Assembly (NCBI GenBank): GCA_026713485.1
Contig: JAPOOK010000027.1
Span: forward strand, 1 to 51,143
DNA: 51,143 nt
Direction of reading: 5' to 3'
Origin: Chloroflexota bacterium
GTDB lineage: Bacteria > Chloroflexota > Dehalococcoidia > UBA6926
A program made the translations under genes and the position numbers. Below the pieces are notes generated by a model, which was not told the origin of the DNA, searched no databases, and saw only the letters and a list, made by a program, of their open reading frames with translations. Shown here piece by piece: positions 24,208-33,118 of the stretch (position 1 is the stretch's first letter; each line of letters starts with the position of its first letter).

Positions 24208-25689
24208 TTGCAGGGATACAAATGGGCGCCGATTGAGCCCCTCAATGACAAAGAGAGAGGCATGAGGTCAGACGAGATTGTCTCTCTCCGGGAGGCTTGG
24301 TTAGCCACACGAGCAAGACTACAGGAATCAGGGCCAGCCAACCTTGACGAATTCAACAAGCGGTTAGTACGCCGACTTAGCATCGAAACTGGAATCATCG
24401 AGCACCTATACGAACTTGACCTTGGAACAACTGAAACTCTCGTTGCGGAAGGTTTCTTGGAGGAACACGTTTCCAGTGCCAGTACGAACATTGAACCTGC
24501 TCGGTTAATCGACATACTCCGTGACCATGAGAGCGCTGTTTCACTGGTCATGGATGGAATAGGACGGCAACGTGAATTGACCCGCGGCTTCATGCATGAG
24601 GTTCATAGCGTATTGACGCGAAACCAACCAACATATACGGCAGTCGATCAGTTTGGGAACCGACATGAAGTGCCTTTAGAGTCAGGAAAATTCAAACAAA
24701 ACCCTAATAACCCGACGCGACCGGATGGGCTTGTTCACGAATATTGCCCACCAGAACAGGTGGACTCGGAAGTGGATCGGCTTCTGGGCTATCTGCCGGG
24801 CTATGTCGATGAAGATCCGATTGTCACCGCCGCATGGTTCCACCACCGGTTTACACAGATTCATCCTTATACGGATGGCAATGGCCGTGTTGCCCGCACT
24901 CTAACGACCCTGCTCTTGCTGCGGAACGAGCTATTTCCACTAGTTATCGACAGGAGTGGCAGAACTGAATACATAAAAGCTCTGGAGAGCGCAGACGCGG
25001 GTGATTTACAGCCTCTAGTTTCTTTATTTGTGCGGCTTGAGAAAGCCGCTATACTTCAGGCTCTCAGCATCGATGCCGATAGCGAGGAAAGCTACCAACG
25101 GTCGGTTACTGACGCAATGATTGACGCCCTCTCCGACAGATTTCGGCAGAGGAGCCAGAAGAGACAGGTTGACCTTTCGCAGGTGAATGCCAATGCAAGA
25201 GACTTTAGAGGAGTTGCTCACACGACAATAGAGAGAACTTTGGAGCGGCTTCAGGATGCTTTGGCCCCATTGACTGCCGCTGACGTTGCTCTGTTCGATG
25301 GAGGAACCGACCACAGCAACCCGCATTGGTACAGGTGGCAAATCGTTAATGCGGCACAGGAGGCCAAGTCATTCGCCAATTTTGACGAGGATCACTACTT
25401 TGTCAAAGGCACAATCCGGGCTGACCAGCTGAGGCTGAGTTTCGTAATCTCATGTCATCACGTAGGACGGGTACCGTCTGGAATAATGCAGGCGATAGCC
25501 TTTGCGAACTTGGAATCCATTGGCAACTCTGGCGACGACGAAGGGCCAAGAGAGTCCCACATTCCGTGCTCGTTGGAACCTTTTGTGTTTTCCCACAGAA
25601 CAAAGGTGGAGGAGGCAAGGGAGTCATTTGGCCATTGGCTTGATCAATGCCTTGCAGTGGCCATCAAGGAGTTTAGCGAACGCGTATAG
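24208..25689 (+). CDS. Fic family protein (probable AMP-transferase)
   Basis: A 493-residue protein with the Fic motif HPYTDGNGRVAR (His219), close to HxFx(D/E)GN(G/K)R, with Tyr for Phe. Such enzymes usually transfer AMP from ATP to target hydroxyls. Upstream, SASTNIEPARL resembles the class II inhibitory helix (S/T)xxxE(G/N) but has Pro after the Glu. A C-terminal region of about 200 residues has no family I can name. The start is chosen as TTG at 24208, six bases after GGAGG; ATG at 24202 is too close to it. G+C is lower than neighbours: 29 of 60 bases in 24361-24420 against 40 of 60 in 10201-10260. This suggests acquisition by transfer. Confidence 0.88.
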   Translation: MQGYKWAPIEPLNDKERGMRSDEIVSLREAWLATRARLQESGPANLDEFNKRLVRRLSIETGIIEHLYELDLGTTETLVAEGFLEEHVSSASTNIEPARLIDILRDHESAVSLVMDGIGRQRELTRGFMHEVHSVLTRNQPTYTAVDQFGNRHEVPLESGKFKQNPNNPTRPDGLVHEYCPPEQVDSEVDRLLGYLPGYVDEDPIVTAAWFHHRFTQIHPYTDGNGRVARTLTTLLLLRNELFPLVIDRSGRTEYIKALESADAGDLQPLVSLFVRLEKAAILQALSIDADSEESYQRSVTDAMIDALSDRFRQRSQKRQVDLSQVNANARDFRGVAHTTIERTLERLQDALAPLTAADVALFDGGTDHSNPHWYRWQIVNAAQEAKSFANFDEDHYFVKGTIRADQLRLSFVISCHHVGRVPSGIMQAIAFANLESIGNSGDDEGPRESHIPCSLEPFVFSHRTKVEEARESFGHWLDQCLAVAIKEFSERV

Positions 25690-25695
25690 CCCCGC

Positions 25696-26439
25696 TCAAT
25701 CCCTTCGCCCCAGCATCGCAATATGCTTGGGCATTCCACGCAGCCGAATCTTGACGATTTCCGCCAGCGTTTGCGGGCCGTGGTGGAGGCGGACGGTGCT
25801 CATCTCGCCGTATCTCCATGTCACAGGCATCTCCGCCACCCGCATCCCCCACCTCCGCGCCAGGTACAGGATCTCCGCATCGAACGCGAAGCCGTCCACA
25901 CGTTGCCCGTCAAATAGCAGTTCCGCCGCTTCCGCCCGGAACGCCTTGAACCCGCACTGCGTGTCCGACACCGATAGGCCGAGAATGAGTCGCGTCGCCC
26001 GGCCAACGATTCGCCCACCGATGCGGCGTGACAGCGGCTCCCCGCTTCGTTCCGCTCCCTCTATGGACCTCGACCCAATCACCACGTCTGCGTTCTGCGT
26101 CGCCTCCACAAGGGGGGCGATCAACTCCACTGGCACTGCCAGGTCAACATCCATGAACAGACGCACCGCGCCCGTCGCCTCCAGCATCCCCTGCTTGACG
26201 GCGTGACCCTTGCCCCGATGCGGCAAGGAAAGAAGGCGAACACGGGGCGATTTCCCGGCGAATTCCCGCGCGATGGACTCCGTGTCGTCCATGCTCCCAT
26301 CACTCGCGATAATCAACTCGGCGTCGGGATAGTGGGCGTCAAGATACGCGGTCACTTCGTCGAGGGCGTCTGGCAGCCGCGCCTCCTCGTTGTAGACGGG
26401 GATGATGACGGACAGCGAGAGCGAAGCCGCTTCAGTCAC
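25696..26439 (-). CDS. Glycosyltransferase family 2 (dolichyl/polyprenyl-phosphate sugar type)
   Basis: A 247-residue GT-A fold enzyme without membrane helices. LSVIIPVYNEEARLPDALDEV starts the nucleotide-binding domain. IIASDGSMDDTESIA and FMDVDLAVPVELI carry the acidic DxD-type metal site. DTQCGFKAFR and DGFAFDAEILYLARRWGMRVAEMPVTW are typical of DPM1-like enzymes that load a sugar onto polyprenyl phosphate. It lies 18 bases after lysC in the same operon, an unrelated pathway, and converges on the Fic gene with a 6-base gap. Confidence 0.9.
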   Translation of the reverse strand: MTEAASLSLSVIIPVYNEEARLPDALDEVTAYLDAHYPDAELIIASDGSMDDTESIAREFAGKSPRVRLLSLPHRGKGHAVKQGMLEATGAVRLFMDVDLAVPVELIAPLVEATQNADVVIGSRSIEGAERSGEPLSRRIGGRIVGRATRLILGLSVSDTQCGFKAFRAEAAELLFDGQRVDGFAFDAEILYLARRWGMRVAEMPVTWRYGEMSTVRLHHGPQTLAEIVKIRLRGMPKHIAMLGRRD

Positions 26440-26457
26440 GGGACGCCTCGCATCACC

Positions 26458-27690
26458 CTAGACCGGGATGTCGTCCGGGGTTTCGAGGCTGAACGCCCGG
26501 TGCAGGGCGCGGACGGCGTCCTCCACATGGTCCTGGTGAACGACACACGTCAGGCTGATCTCAGCCGTCGTAATCATCTCGATATTGACGTTGGCGTCGC
26601 GCAGCGCGCGGAACATCGCGCCTGCGTAGCCGGGAGAGTTCGTCAGGCCCGCCCCAACGATGCTGACCTTGGCAAGATGGTCGTCCGCTGTCACGTCTGC
26701 CGCGCCAAGCTCGGCCTGTATGGCGCGGGTCCGCTCAATGGTCTCCTCCAGGTCGCCCCGCGTCACGGTGAATGAGAGGTCGCTAAGGCCGTGCTGGCCG
26801 GCATTCTGCAAGATAATATCGACGCTGATTCCGGCGTCGGCGAGAGGCGAAAAAACCTGCGCGGCGATGCCGGGGCGGTCCGGCACGCCCAGCAGCGTGA
26901 CGCGCGCGATGCCGGCGTCATGGGCGATGCCGCGTACCTTGTTCCGATTCTCCATGAGTTCTCCTCCGTGTATGCGGGTGCCGCCGGGGTCGTCCAGCAG
27001 GCTTGAGGCCACGAGGATGGGCACATCGTAGACCCAACCAAGCTCGACGGCGCGGTTATGCATAACGCGCGCGCCCTCACTCGCCATCTCCAGCATCTCA
27101 TCGTAGTTGATGTCGATCAGGCGCCGGGCATCCGGGACAATCCGGGGATCCGCCGTGTAGATGCCGTCCACGTCCGTATAGATCTCGCACACAGGCGCGC
27201 GGAGTTCGGCGGCCAGAGCAACGGCCGTCGTGTCCGATCCGCCCCGCCCCAGTGTCGTGACCTCAAAATCATCCGTCGTGCCCTGGAATCCCGCGACGAT
27301 GACGATGTTGCCGCGCCCAATCTCGTCCTGCAGTCGCTTGGGTTCAATCTGCGTGATCCGAGCCCGTGAGAAATCCGTGTCCGTGCGGATACCGGCCTGG
27401 AATCCGCTCAGGCTGACCGCGCCGTGACCAAGATCGCGCAGCGCCATGGCCAGCAACGCGCCGGAGATGAGTTCGCCGGTCGATAGAAGAAGGTCCATCT
27501 CGCGCGGCGCGGGGTTGTGCGAGATGCTGCGACTCAACTCGATAAGCTGGTTGGTTGTCTGCCCCATGGCCGAAACGACGATGACGAGATCATCACCGTC
27601 CTGCCGCTCTCTCGCCACTCGTGACGCAACACGCTTGATGTGGTCGGCGGAGGCGACGGAACTCCCACCGTATTTCTGGACCCTGAGCAC
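26458..27690 (-). CDS. lysC: Aspartate kinase
   Basis: A 410-residue enzyme phosphorylating L-aspartate, the first step to lysine, threonine and methionine. The KYGGSSVASADHIKRVA start, SGFQAGIRTDTDFSRARI and VAGFQGTTDDFEVTTLGRGGSDTTAVALAAEL are the kinase core. CEIYTDVDGIYTADPRIVPDARRL holds substrate and nucleotide contacts. The C-terminal 150 residues form two ACT domains (ARVTLLGVPDRPGIAAQVFSPL and AKVSIVGAGLTNSPGYAGAMFRALRDANVNIEMITTAEI), so feedback inhibition by lysine or threonine is likely. It begins three bases after thrB ends, so the two are translated from one message. Confidence 0.97.
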   Translation of the reverse strand: MLRVQKYGGSSVASADHIKRVASRVARERQDGDDLVIVVSAMGQTTNQLIELSRSISHNPAPREMDLLLSTGELISGALLAMALRDLGHGAVSLSGFQAGIRTDTDFSRARITQIEPKRLQDEIGRGNIVIVAGFQGTTDDFEVTTLGRGGSDTTAVALAAELRAPVCEIYTDVDGIYTADPRIVPDARRLIDINYDEMLEMASEGARVMHNRAVELGWVYDVPILVASSLLDDPGGTRIHGGELMENRNKVRGIAHDAGIARVTLLGVPDRPGIAAQVFSPLADAGISVDIILQNAGQHGLSDLSFTVTRGDLEETIERTRAIQAELGAADVTADDHLAKVSIVGAGLTNSPGYAGAMFRALRDANVNIEMITTAEISLTCVVHQDHVEDAVRALHRAFSLETPDDIPV

Positions 27691-27693
27691 CGA

Positions 27694-28620
27694 TTAAGGC
27701 TCCGAGACGATATGCGCGCCACGACCTGACGGAGAAAGGACGAGCGCTCGACCGGGGATATTTAACTTCCGCCCGGACTCGGCCATCGCGTCGGCGACGG
27801 CTTCAGAGTTTCTCGGCGCACTCATTGCCATGATGGTCGGCCCCGCGCCGGAAAGGAATGCCGTATATGCCCCTACCTGCTTGGCTGCTTGGGTAAGGGG
27901 AGCGAGCCATGGCACAAGCTCTGCACGATATGGCTGATGCAGCCTGTCCTCGGTTGCCAATGCCAGGTCCGCCCAGTGACGCGTTGTGAACGCATGGATA
28001 AGCAAAGCCGTCCGCGCAACGTTGAAGGCCGCATCCCCAAAGGGAACCTGTCGAGGGAGGGCGGATCGGGCGTCTGCAGTTGAAAGGGTGTGGTCAGGAA
28101 TAAACGCGATGCAATCAAGACCATCCGGAAATGCCAATTGGCGGGCAACCGGAGCACCGCCCTCCGAAGCGACGGCGACGCACACTCCTCCCAGCAGGGC
28201 AGGCGTGGCATTGTCAGGATGTCCCTCGATCCTGGCAGCATCGGTAATCATGTCGTCCATGTCTCGTTCACGTCCGGCAACCGTATTGGCGATGAGCAGG
28301 CCGGCTGCGCACGCGGCTGCGCTGCTTCCCAGTCCACGCGCCAACGGGATCGCATTTGATGCAGCTATTCGCAGGGGGGGCAAGGAGCTACCCAGGCGCG
28401 CGGCGCCGATATAGGCGGCACGAAAGATGAGATTGGAGTTAGCGGGGCCTGAGATCTCGTCCTCGCCCTCGCCTCGTATCTCGAAGCGGTTTGCGTCCGC
28501 AGATTCAACGCGGAGATCGAGCCACAGATCAAGCGCCATCCCGACGGCGTCAAAGGCAGAGCCAAAATTCGCCGTCGAGGCAGGTGCGCGTACGGTAAAC
28601 GGAGCAAAGTCACTGGTCAT
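27694..28620 (-). CDS. thrB: Homoserine kinase
   Basis: A 308-residue GHMP kinase that phosphorylates homoserine in threonine synthesis. VRAPASTANFGSAFDAVGMAL is the N-terminal block. IPLARGLGSSAAACAAGLLIAN is the GHMP phosphate loop (P-x3-G-L-G-S-S). AFLSGAGPTIMAM is motif 3 near the C-terminus. Length is normal. It is first in the thrB-lysC-glycosyltransferase operon, so threonine pathway control probably acts here; I see no attenuator or riboswitch in the short gap upstream. Confidence 0.96.
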   Translation of the reverse strand: MTSDFAPFTVRAPASTANFGSAFDAVGMALDLWLDLRVESADANRFEIRGEGEDEISGPANSNLIFRAAYIGAARLGSSLPPLRIAASNAIPLARGLGSSAAACAAGLLIANTVAGRERDMDDMITDAARIEGHPDNATPALLGGVCVAVASEGGAPVARQLAFPDGLDCIAFIPDHTLSTADARSALPRQVPFGDAAFNVARTALLIHAFTTRHWADLALATEDRLHQPYRAELVPWLAPLTQAAKQVGAYTAFLSGAGPTIMAMSAPRNSEAVADAMAESGRKLNIPGRALVLSPSGRGAHIVSEP

Positions 28621-28652
28621 AGCGCATTCGTCTTAAGTATAAGGTGAGTAGT

Positions 28653-29453
28653 CTAACTAATCTCCACATCTATATTCCGCTCCGCCACCGCCTCCCACAG
28701 GCGTACCGCCCTCTCTCGTCCCCCCTGCTCTGAGGGATCGATGACCAGCCTGCCGGAGCGCGTGTAGGAGCCGATTGTCTGTAATTCGCTGCGGTTCGGT
28801 GCCCACGTCCAGGGGCGGCCGCGAGCGTCCAGCAATGTTGCCTCTGCCAACGAACGATCGAACGGGGCAGCGATCGGCAGCCTCAGCGAGGCGTCAGAGT
28901 CTCCTTTCCACACCCAGAACTTATCCAGCGCTCGCGAGTGATATGCCGCCCGGCGTATGTGCGCGTTCGCGCCGAACACGGTGAAATCCCGGCCCGCCGG
29001 GTACGTCTCAACGTCACGCAGCACGTCCGCAACGCGAAAAAACCCGATCAGATAGAAACCCGAAGGCCCCACGAATCGATCCTCACCATCATGACCAACC
29101 AACCGCGCCAGGAACACGATGTAGTCACCGGGACCGCAGGGCTTAAGTCCTGCGCCGCGCCCAGTTCTCCGAGGGTCATCACCATAGGTGAACGTGCGGA
29201 ATTCCGGATCGTCGTGTAGTCGGTCATTCCAGCGCGAGACCGGAGCGTAGTCTGCGAGCGTCTTGTCGGGGTCGTTATAGGCGGCAAGCTTGGGGTAGGC
29301 GGGCAGCGTCGGTGACCACAGCCTCCTCTCCTCCGGGATGGACAGGAACTCAAACGTGCCGTTAGGGAAGACGGGGCTGCGGAGCGCGCCATGAGAAGCG
29401 TTCACTCCCACATTGACCATGAAGATACGGGCGTTGGGATCGACAGAGACCAA
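28653..29453 (-). CDS. Nmad3-like protein (nucleotide modification-associated domain 3)
   Basis: A 266-residue protein opening with IFMVNVGVNASHGALRSPVFPNGTFEFLSIPEE, which matches the start of Nmad3 proteins. Later GPGDYIVFLARLVGHDG and GFYLIGFFRVADVL fit the same family. Nmad3 is predicted to act with modified nucleotides or bases, but its chemistry is not established. The likely start is TTG at 29453, with GGAG six to ten bases upstream; an in-frame ATG at 29420 is a weaker choice. It is divergent from queG and not among phage genes. Confidence 0.75.
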   Translation of the reverse strand: MVSVDPNARIFMVNVGVNASHGALRSPVFPNGTFEFLSIPEERRLWSPTLPAYPKLAAYNDPDKTLADYAPVSRWNDRLHDDPEFRTFTYGDDPRRTGRGAGLKPCGPGDYIVFLARLVGHDGEDRFVGPSGFYLIGFFRVADVLRDVETYPAGRDFTVFGANAHIRRAAYHSRALDKFWVWKGDSDASLRLPIAAPFDRSLAEATLLDARGRPWTWAPNRSELQTIGSYTRSGRLVIDPSEQGGRERAVRLWEAVAERNIDVEIS

Positions 29454-29503
29454 TTCCTGCTCCGGTCAGCGGTTGGGTGTCAGCGCGGCATAGATAGAGA
29501 TTC

Positions 29504-30676
29504 GTGCAACAATCACGTATGAATCGTAGCAGTCACACGGATACGCTGGCACAGGCCGTCAAGGATGCTGCCCGGCAGGCAGGCTTTGACGTAGTTGGCA
29601 TCGCGTCCGCAGATGTGTTCCATGAGCGCGGAGAGACGGCGAAAGAGCGCGTCGGCGACGGACTCATGGACGGCCTGCCGTGGTTCACGGAGGAGCGCGT
29701 GGAGCGCGGCATGGATCCGGCCACCATGTTGCCCAACGCCCGCTCCATCATCTCCCTCGCGCTCAGCCACCACCATGAGGGCGACGCCGAGGCGCCGGAC
29801 AACGCTCCCCGTGGCCGCATAGCCCGCTACGCGTGGGGCGAGGACTATCACCGTATCTTTGCCCGCAAGGTGCGAGCATTCATCGAGTCGCTGCCGGAGA
29901 TCACCGGCGTAGAGGACATCGGCACGCGCTGGTACACGGACACAGGGCCGATGCTCGACCGCGCCGTGGCCGAGCGGGCAGGCGTCGGCTGGTTCGGTAA
30001 AAACACAAACATCCTGACCTCGCAGGGCTCTTGGATGCTTTTGGCGCAGATCATCACGACGCTCGATCTCGTGCCGGATGAGCCGCTCAAGAACACGTGC
30101 GGGGCCTGCAACATCTGCGTCGATGCCTGCCCAACCGGAGCAATCGTCGCGCCCTATGTGCTCGACAACCGCAAGTGCATCTCGTATCTCACCATCGAGA
30201 ATCGCGGCCCGATACCTCGCGAATTGCGGCCCCTCATCGGCGACTGGATTTTCGGCTGTGACATATGCCAGGACGTCTGCCCCGTCAACCGCAAGGCGCA
30301 GGTTGGGAAGGCGTATACGGAACTGACACGTGACGCGGACAATCGCGCCCGCCCCGAGCTCGTAGAACTGCTGGAACTGGATGACGACGGCTTCCGTGAG
30401 CGATTCAAGCAGAGCGCCGTGCTGCGCGCTAAACCGGAGGGCATGCGCCGAAACGTTTGTATCGCCCTCGGCAACATCGCCGACCCGTCAACAGTACCCG
30501 CACTCGCCCGGGTCCTGAGAGAAGACTCATCCCCCATAGTCCGCGGCCACGCCGCCTGGGCGCTCGGGCGCATCAGGACGGACGAAGCTGTAGGAGCCCT
30601 CAGGGGCGCGGCTCAGCGTGAGAAAGACGCCGGAGTGCTAGAGGAGATTAAAGAGGCGCTTGGGAAGGTGAACTAG
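29504..30676 (+). CDS. queG: Epoxyqueuosine reductase
   Basis: A 390-residue cytoplasmic enzyme that reduces epoxyqueuosine to queuosine in tRNA, using a cobalamin cofactor and two 4Fe-4S clusters. RWYTDTGPMLDRAVAERAGVGWFGKNTNIL is the hallmark substrate and cobalamin region. CGACNICVDACPTGAI and CDICQDVCPVN supply the Fe-S cysteines. The C-terminal 75 residues (DPSTVPALARVLREDSSPIVRGHAAWALGRI) are HEAT-like repeats, as in many QueG proteins, probably for tRNA contact. The start is GTG at 29504 or ATG at 29519; neither has a strong ribosome binding site. It converges on the DUF805 gene with a 3-base gap. Confidence 0.95.
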   Translation: MQQSRMNRSSHTDTLAQAVKDAARQAGFDVVGIASADVFHERGETAKERVGDGLMDGLPWFTEERVERGMDPATMLPNARSIISLALSHHHEGDAEAPDNAPRGRIARYAWGEDYHRIFARKVRAFIESLPEITGVEDIGTRWYTDTGPMLDRAVAERAGVGWFGKNTNILTSQGSWMLLAQIITTLDLVPDEPLKNTCGACNICVDACPTGAIVAPYVLDNRKCISYLTIENRGPIPRELRPLIGDWIFGCDICQDVCPVNRKAQVGKAYTELTRDADNRARPELVELLELDDDGFRERFKQSAVLRAKPEGMRRNVCIALGNIADPSTVPALARVLREDSSPIVRGHAAWALGRIRTDEAVGALRGAAQREKDAGVLEEIKEALGKVN

Positions 30677-30679
30677 GTC

Positions 30680-31027
30680 CTACGGTTGCGGGCCGAACGC
30701 GTTGTCGCCGTTGGTGCCTTCCATAAACCCGCATTCGATGATGATCCAGAAGGGGCCTATCAGCGGGATTAAGTTGACCAGTCCCCACCAGCCGGTCTTG
30801 CCACGGTCATGAAAGCGCTTGGCGACAACCGCATAGTAAATCCAGATGCTGAGTGGGATGAATAGCAAGTAGACCACTATTGCCAGGATTTCGGCTACCA
30901 AGGTGAGCACGGCGGCGGCTATCGCCGCAAGTATGCCTATCGCAATTATCGGCAGGACCCCTTTTATCCAGAAGTCAGATCGGCCTATTCGCCCGTCGTA
31001 GCTAAGTAGCACTGACTGAATCGGCAT
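30680..31027 (-). CDS. DUF805 membrane protein
   Basis: A 115-residue integral membrane protein with about three helices. SYDGRIGRSDFWIKGV and VVAKRFHDRGKTGWWGLVNLIPLIGPFWIIIECGFMEGTNGDNAFGP are the two signature blocks of DUF805. The function of the family is unknown. It is downstream of the Cys-type DUF3179 gene, 74 bases away on the same strand. Confidence 0.93.
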   Translation of the reverse strand: MPIQSVLLSYDGRIGRSDFWIKGVLPIIAIGILAAIAAAVLTLVAEILAIVVYLLFIPLSIWIYYAVVAKRFHDRGKTGWWGLVNLIPLIGPFWIIIECGFMEGTNGDNAFGPQP

Positions 31028-31101
31028 CTCACACCTCCATGCCAGTCGAACACTGTTGTCAGGGGATGGTGGGTGAACTAAGCATAACAGTCAGCCACCC
31101 G

Positions 31102-32670
31102 CTAGTTCCCCGTGTACAGCTCCCCGCCCGGCCTGAACGAAGCATAGCCGAACCAGAACGCGACATGGCCGGAAACACGGGCGGCGAACTCTCCGCCAGG
31201 ACCGCTAAGGCCCTCCGGCGTCACACGCCACTCCCCGCCCTGCCCATCAATCAACCCGCCGTCCGGCGCCAACTCGAACGACCGGTTCTCCCGCAAGAAC
31301 GCTTGCACCCCTCCGCCGGAGTCCGTGACCACCACGACGGGGACCTCGCTCACAGCATCATTCAAGACGGCCATCGCCCCCAATCCCTCGAGGATTTCCA
31401 GCGGGTACGCTTTGCTTTCTCCGCTGTCCAGGATCGCCACAAACACCTGGTCCTTTGGCCGCAGTTGCACGTCATTCGCTCCGGGACCGCCCGGGAACAT
31501 CAGGCTCGGGCTGGAGAAATAGTCGTAGTACGCCGCGCCCGGCGTCCCGGGCTTCTCATACGGCCGCTCATGACCCGTATCAAGTGAAAGCACCGTCGTG
31601 TCGGGATGTTGACTATTCCATTGCCCCCACGTCGTGAGCGTCACCGGCAGAATCGGCAGTTCAATATCCTCGCCGACTAGCTCCCCAACAACGGGAATCC
31701 CCGTGAACTGGTTCCACAAGCTGTTAGTGTCGGCGTCATACATGAGCTTGTTTGAGCGATACAACAGCCCGGACGACCCAAAGATGTATGGGCCCTGTCC
31801 ATCGCCCCGTCGCGTGTCGTACAGGATGCCGGAGCCGCACAACGTGCAATAGGCAAGCGCAAATGGCTGCCCACCCACCACATCGTTCGTCATCTCGTGC
31901 CAATTCATGATCCGAAGCGGGTACGCCCGTGCCTCGCCGTTCAAGAACACGCCGAACACCTGCTCATCCGACTCAAGGTAGCGTGCCTCATGAGCCCGAA
32001 TGACGGCGGGGTTGTCCAGCGACGGGATGCCATCGACAACGACCCCGCCCCACACCACCTCCTCCAGCCGGATCGTGTGCTCCACGCCGTCCTCCGGCAG
32101 GAACTCACGGAACCGCTCATCCAGCGTCTTGAGAATCTCGCCCTTCCACCAGGGATAGACCGACGGCGGCGCATCGTACTCCGGGTGATCCCCAACCCAT
32201 TGGAGCCACGGAAAACCGTCCTGCGCGAAGATATCCTCTCCGGTCAGGTCGCGAAGCGTATCAAGAAGGTGTGTCCTGTAGATCTGCCCATAGGGAAACA
32301 CGTTCAACATATCGACCACGAACGGTGCATAGCGCGGGTCCCTCGTAAGGCGAATGAGGTCCACGCCCGGCGCAAGGAAGTCCGTAATCGACGATCCTGT
32401 TGATACGTCAGGTCGCTGATGAAGCGCCGCCACCAGCGACTCCCGCAGTCGCTCCTCACTCAGTGTCGCAACAGTGCTGAACGTCGGCCGCGGCGTTGGC
32501 GCCTGCGAGCCCTCAACTGTTGCCGTTGGCGACGACACAGAGAACGGCGCCCCTTCCGGACGCTCGGGCATTGGGCTGGAAACTGGCGTTGTCTGCTCCC
32601 CGCACGCCCCCACAAGAACCGCCGTCACAATCAACAGCAGAGCGCTCGTCAGACCGATAATACGCCTCAC
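31102..32670 (-). CDS. DUF3179 lipoprotein, cysteine form
   Basis: A 522-residue lipoprotein (signal ending LVGAC) with a Pro/Thr linker, a helical N-terminal domain of about 150 residues, then a DUF3179 domain. NGEARAYPLRIMNWHEMTNDVVGGQPFALAYCTLCGSGILYD carries Cys275 and Cys278. FGSSGLLYRSNKLMYDADTNSLWNQFTG follows. The domain aligns block for block with the gene at 8571-9842, whose TGA falls on the equivalent of Cys275. It is thus an internal control for the selenoprotein call. The start codon is GTG. Role unknown; the paired cysteines suggest redox or metal binding on the cell surface. Confidence 0.92.
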   Translation of the reverse strand: MRRIIGLTSALLLIVTAVLVGACGEQTTPVSSPMPERPEGAPFSVSSPTATVEGSQAPTPRPTFSTVATLSEERLRESLVAALHQRPDVSTGSSITDFLAPGVDLIRLTRDPRYAPFVVDMLNVFPYGQIYRTHLLDTLRDLTGEDIFAQDGFPWLQWVGDHPEYDAPPSVYPWWKGEILKTLDERFREFLPEDGVEHTIRLEEVVWGGVVVDGIPSLDNPAVIRAHEARYLESDEQVFGVFLNGEARAYPLRIMNWHEMTNDVVGGQPFALAYCTLCGSGILYDTRRGDGQGPYIFGSSGLLYRSNKLMYDADTNSLWNQFTGIPVVGELVGEDIELPILPVTLTTWGQWNSQHPDTTVLSLDTGHERPYEKPGTPGAAYYDYFSSPSLMFPGGPGANDVQLRPKDQVFVAILDSGESKAYPLEILEGLGAMAVLNDAVSEVPVVVVTDSGGGVQAFLRENRSFELAPDGGLIDGQGGEWRVTPEGLSGPGGEFAARVSGHVAFWFGYASFRPGGELYTGN

Positions 32671-32773
32671 GCGCGGCCTACTTCATCTTGACCGTATTCA
32701 AGCTGCGCGCGTATCATCGACGTGCGTGAAACACGCCGCCGGAACCAATCTAATTTCAACGAGGTTTGCACGG

Positions 32774-33031
32774 GTGAGTTATCTCAACGCGATGTACCGC
32801 TTCTTCATTCCGAGCCTTGAAGCCAAGCTCCGGTTGCTCGCCGCCGATGTGAGCCTCCTCGTTGGCACAATGCTCGTTACCATTCTAATCCGACAGTACA
32901 TGTTCAGTTCACTTGAGGCCGGCGCGGATGTCGTGACCGGCTTCCTTATAGGATTCACTGTCGTCGTCTCGTTCAACTCTATCGTCTATTTCGGCTCACT
33001 GGCAGAGCCGGAGCCTGAGTCCGAGTCGTAG
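32774..33031 (+). CDS. Small two-helix membrane protein
   Basis: An 85-residue protein. GTG at 32774 is chosen because GAGG lies nine bases upstream; an internal ATG at 32792 is the other option. Further upstream the frame overlaps the divergent DUF3179 gene and is not protein-like. Two membrane helices (LLAADVSLLVGTMLVTILI and VVTGFLIGFTVVVSFNSIVYFG) are followed by an acidic tail (EPEPESES). Function unknown. Confidence 0.55.
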   Translation: MSYLNAMYRFFIPSLEAKLRLLAADVSLLVGTMLVTILIRQYMFSSLEAGADVVTGFLIGFTVVVSFNSIVYFGSLAEPEPESES

Positions 33032-33039
33032 GCAATCGC

Positions 33040-33067
33040 GCGAGCCGGCAGGTCTACTGCCGCTCGC
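33040..33067 (+). terminator. Possible hairpin terminator after the small membrane protein
   Basis: An 11-bp stem with one bulged C (33040-33051 with 33057-33067) and loop GTCTA begins 9 bases after the stop. No T-run follows, so termination is uncertain. Confidence 0.35.
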
Positions 33068-33118
33068 AGAGCGCTGCGCCACGCGCGCCACGTTAACACG
33101 ACCGAGGGGGCTGAATCT

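Noticed and set aside
28621-28652. Threonine/lysine attenuator or riboswitch before thrB
   Set aside because: The upstream gap is only about 30 bases and shows no leader peptide or extended hairpin.
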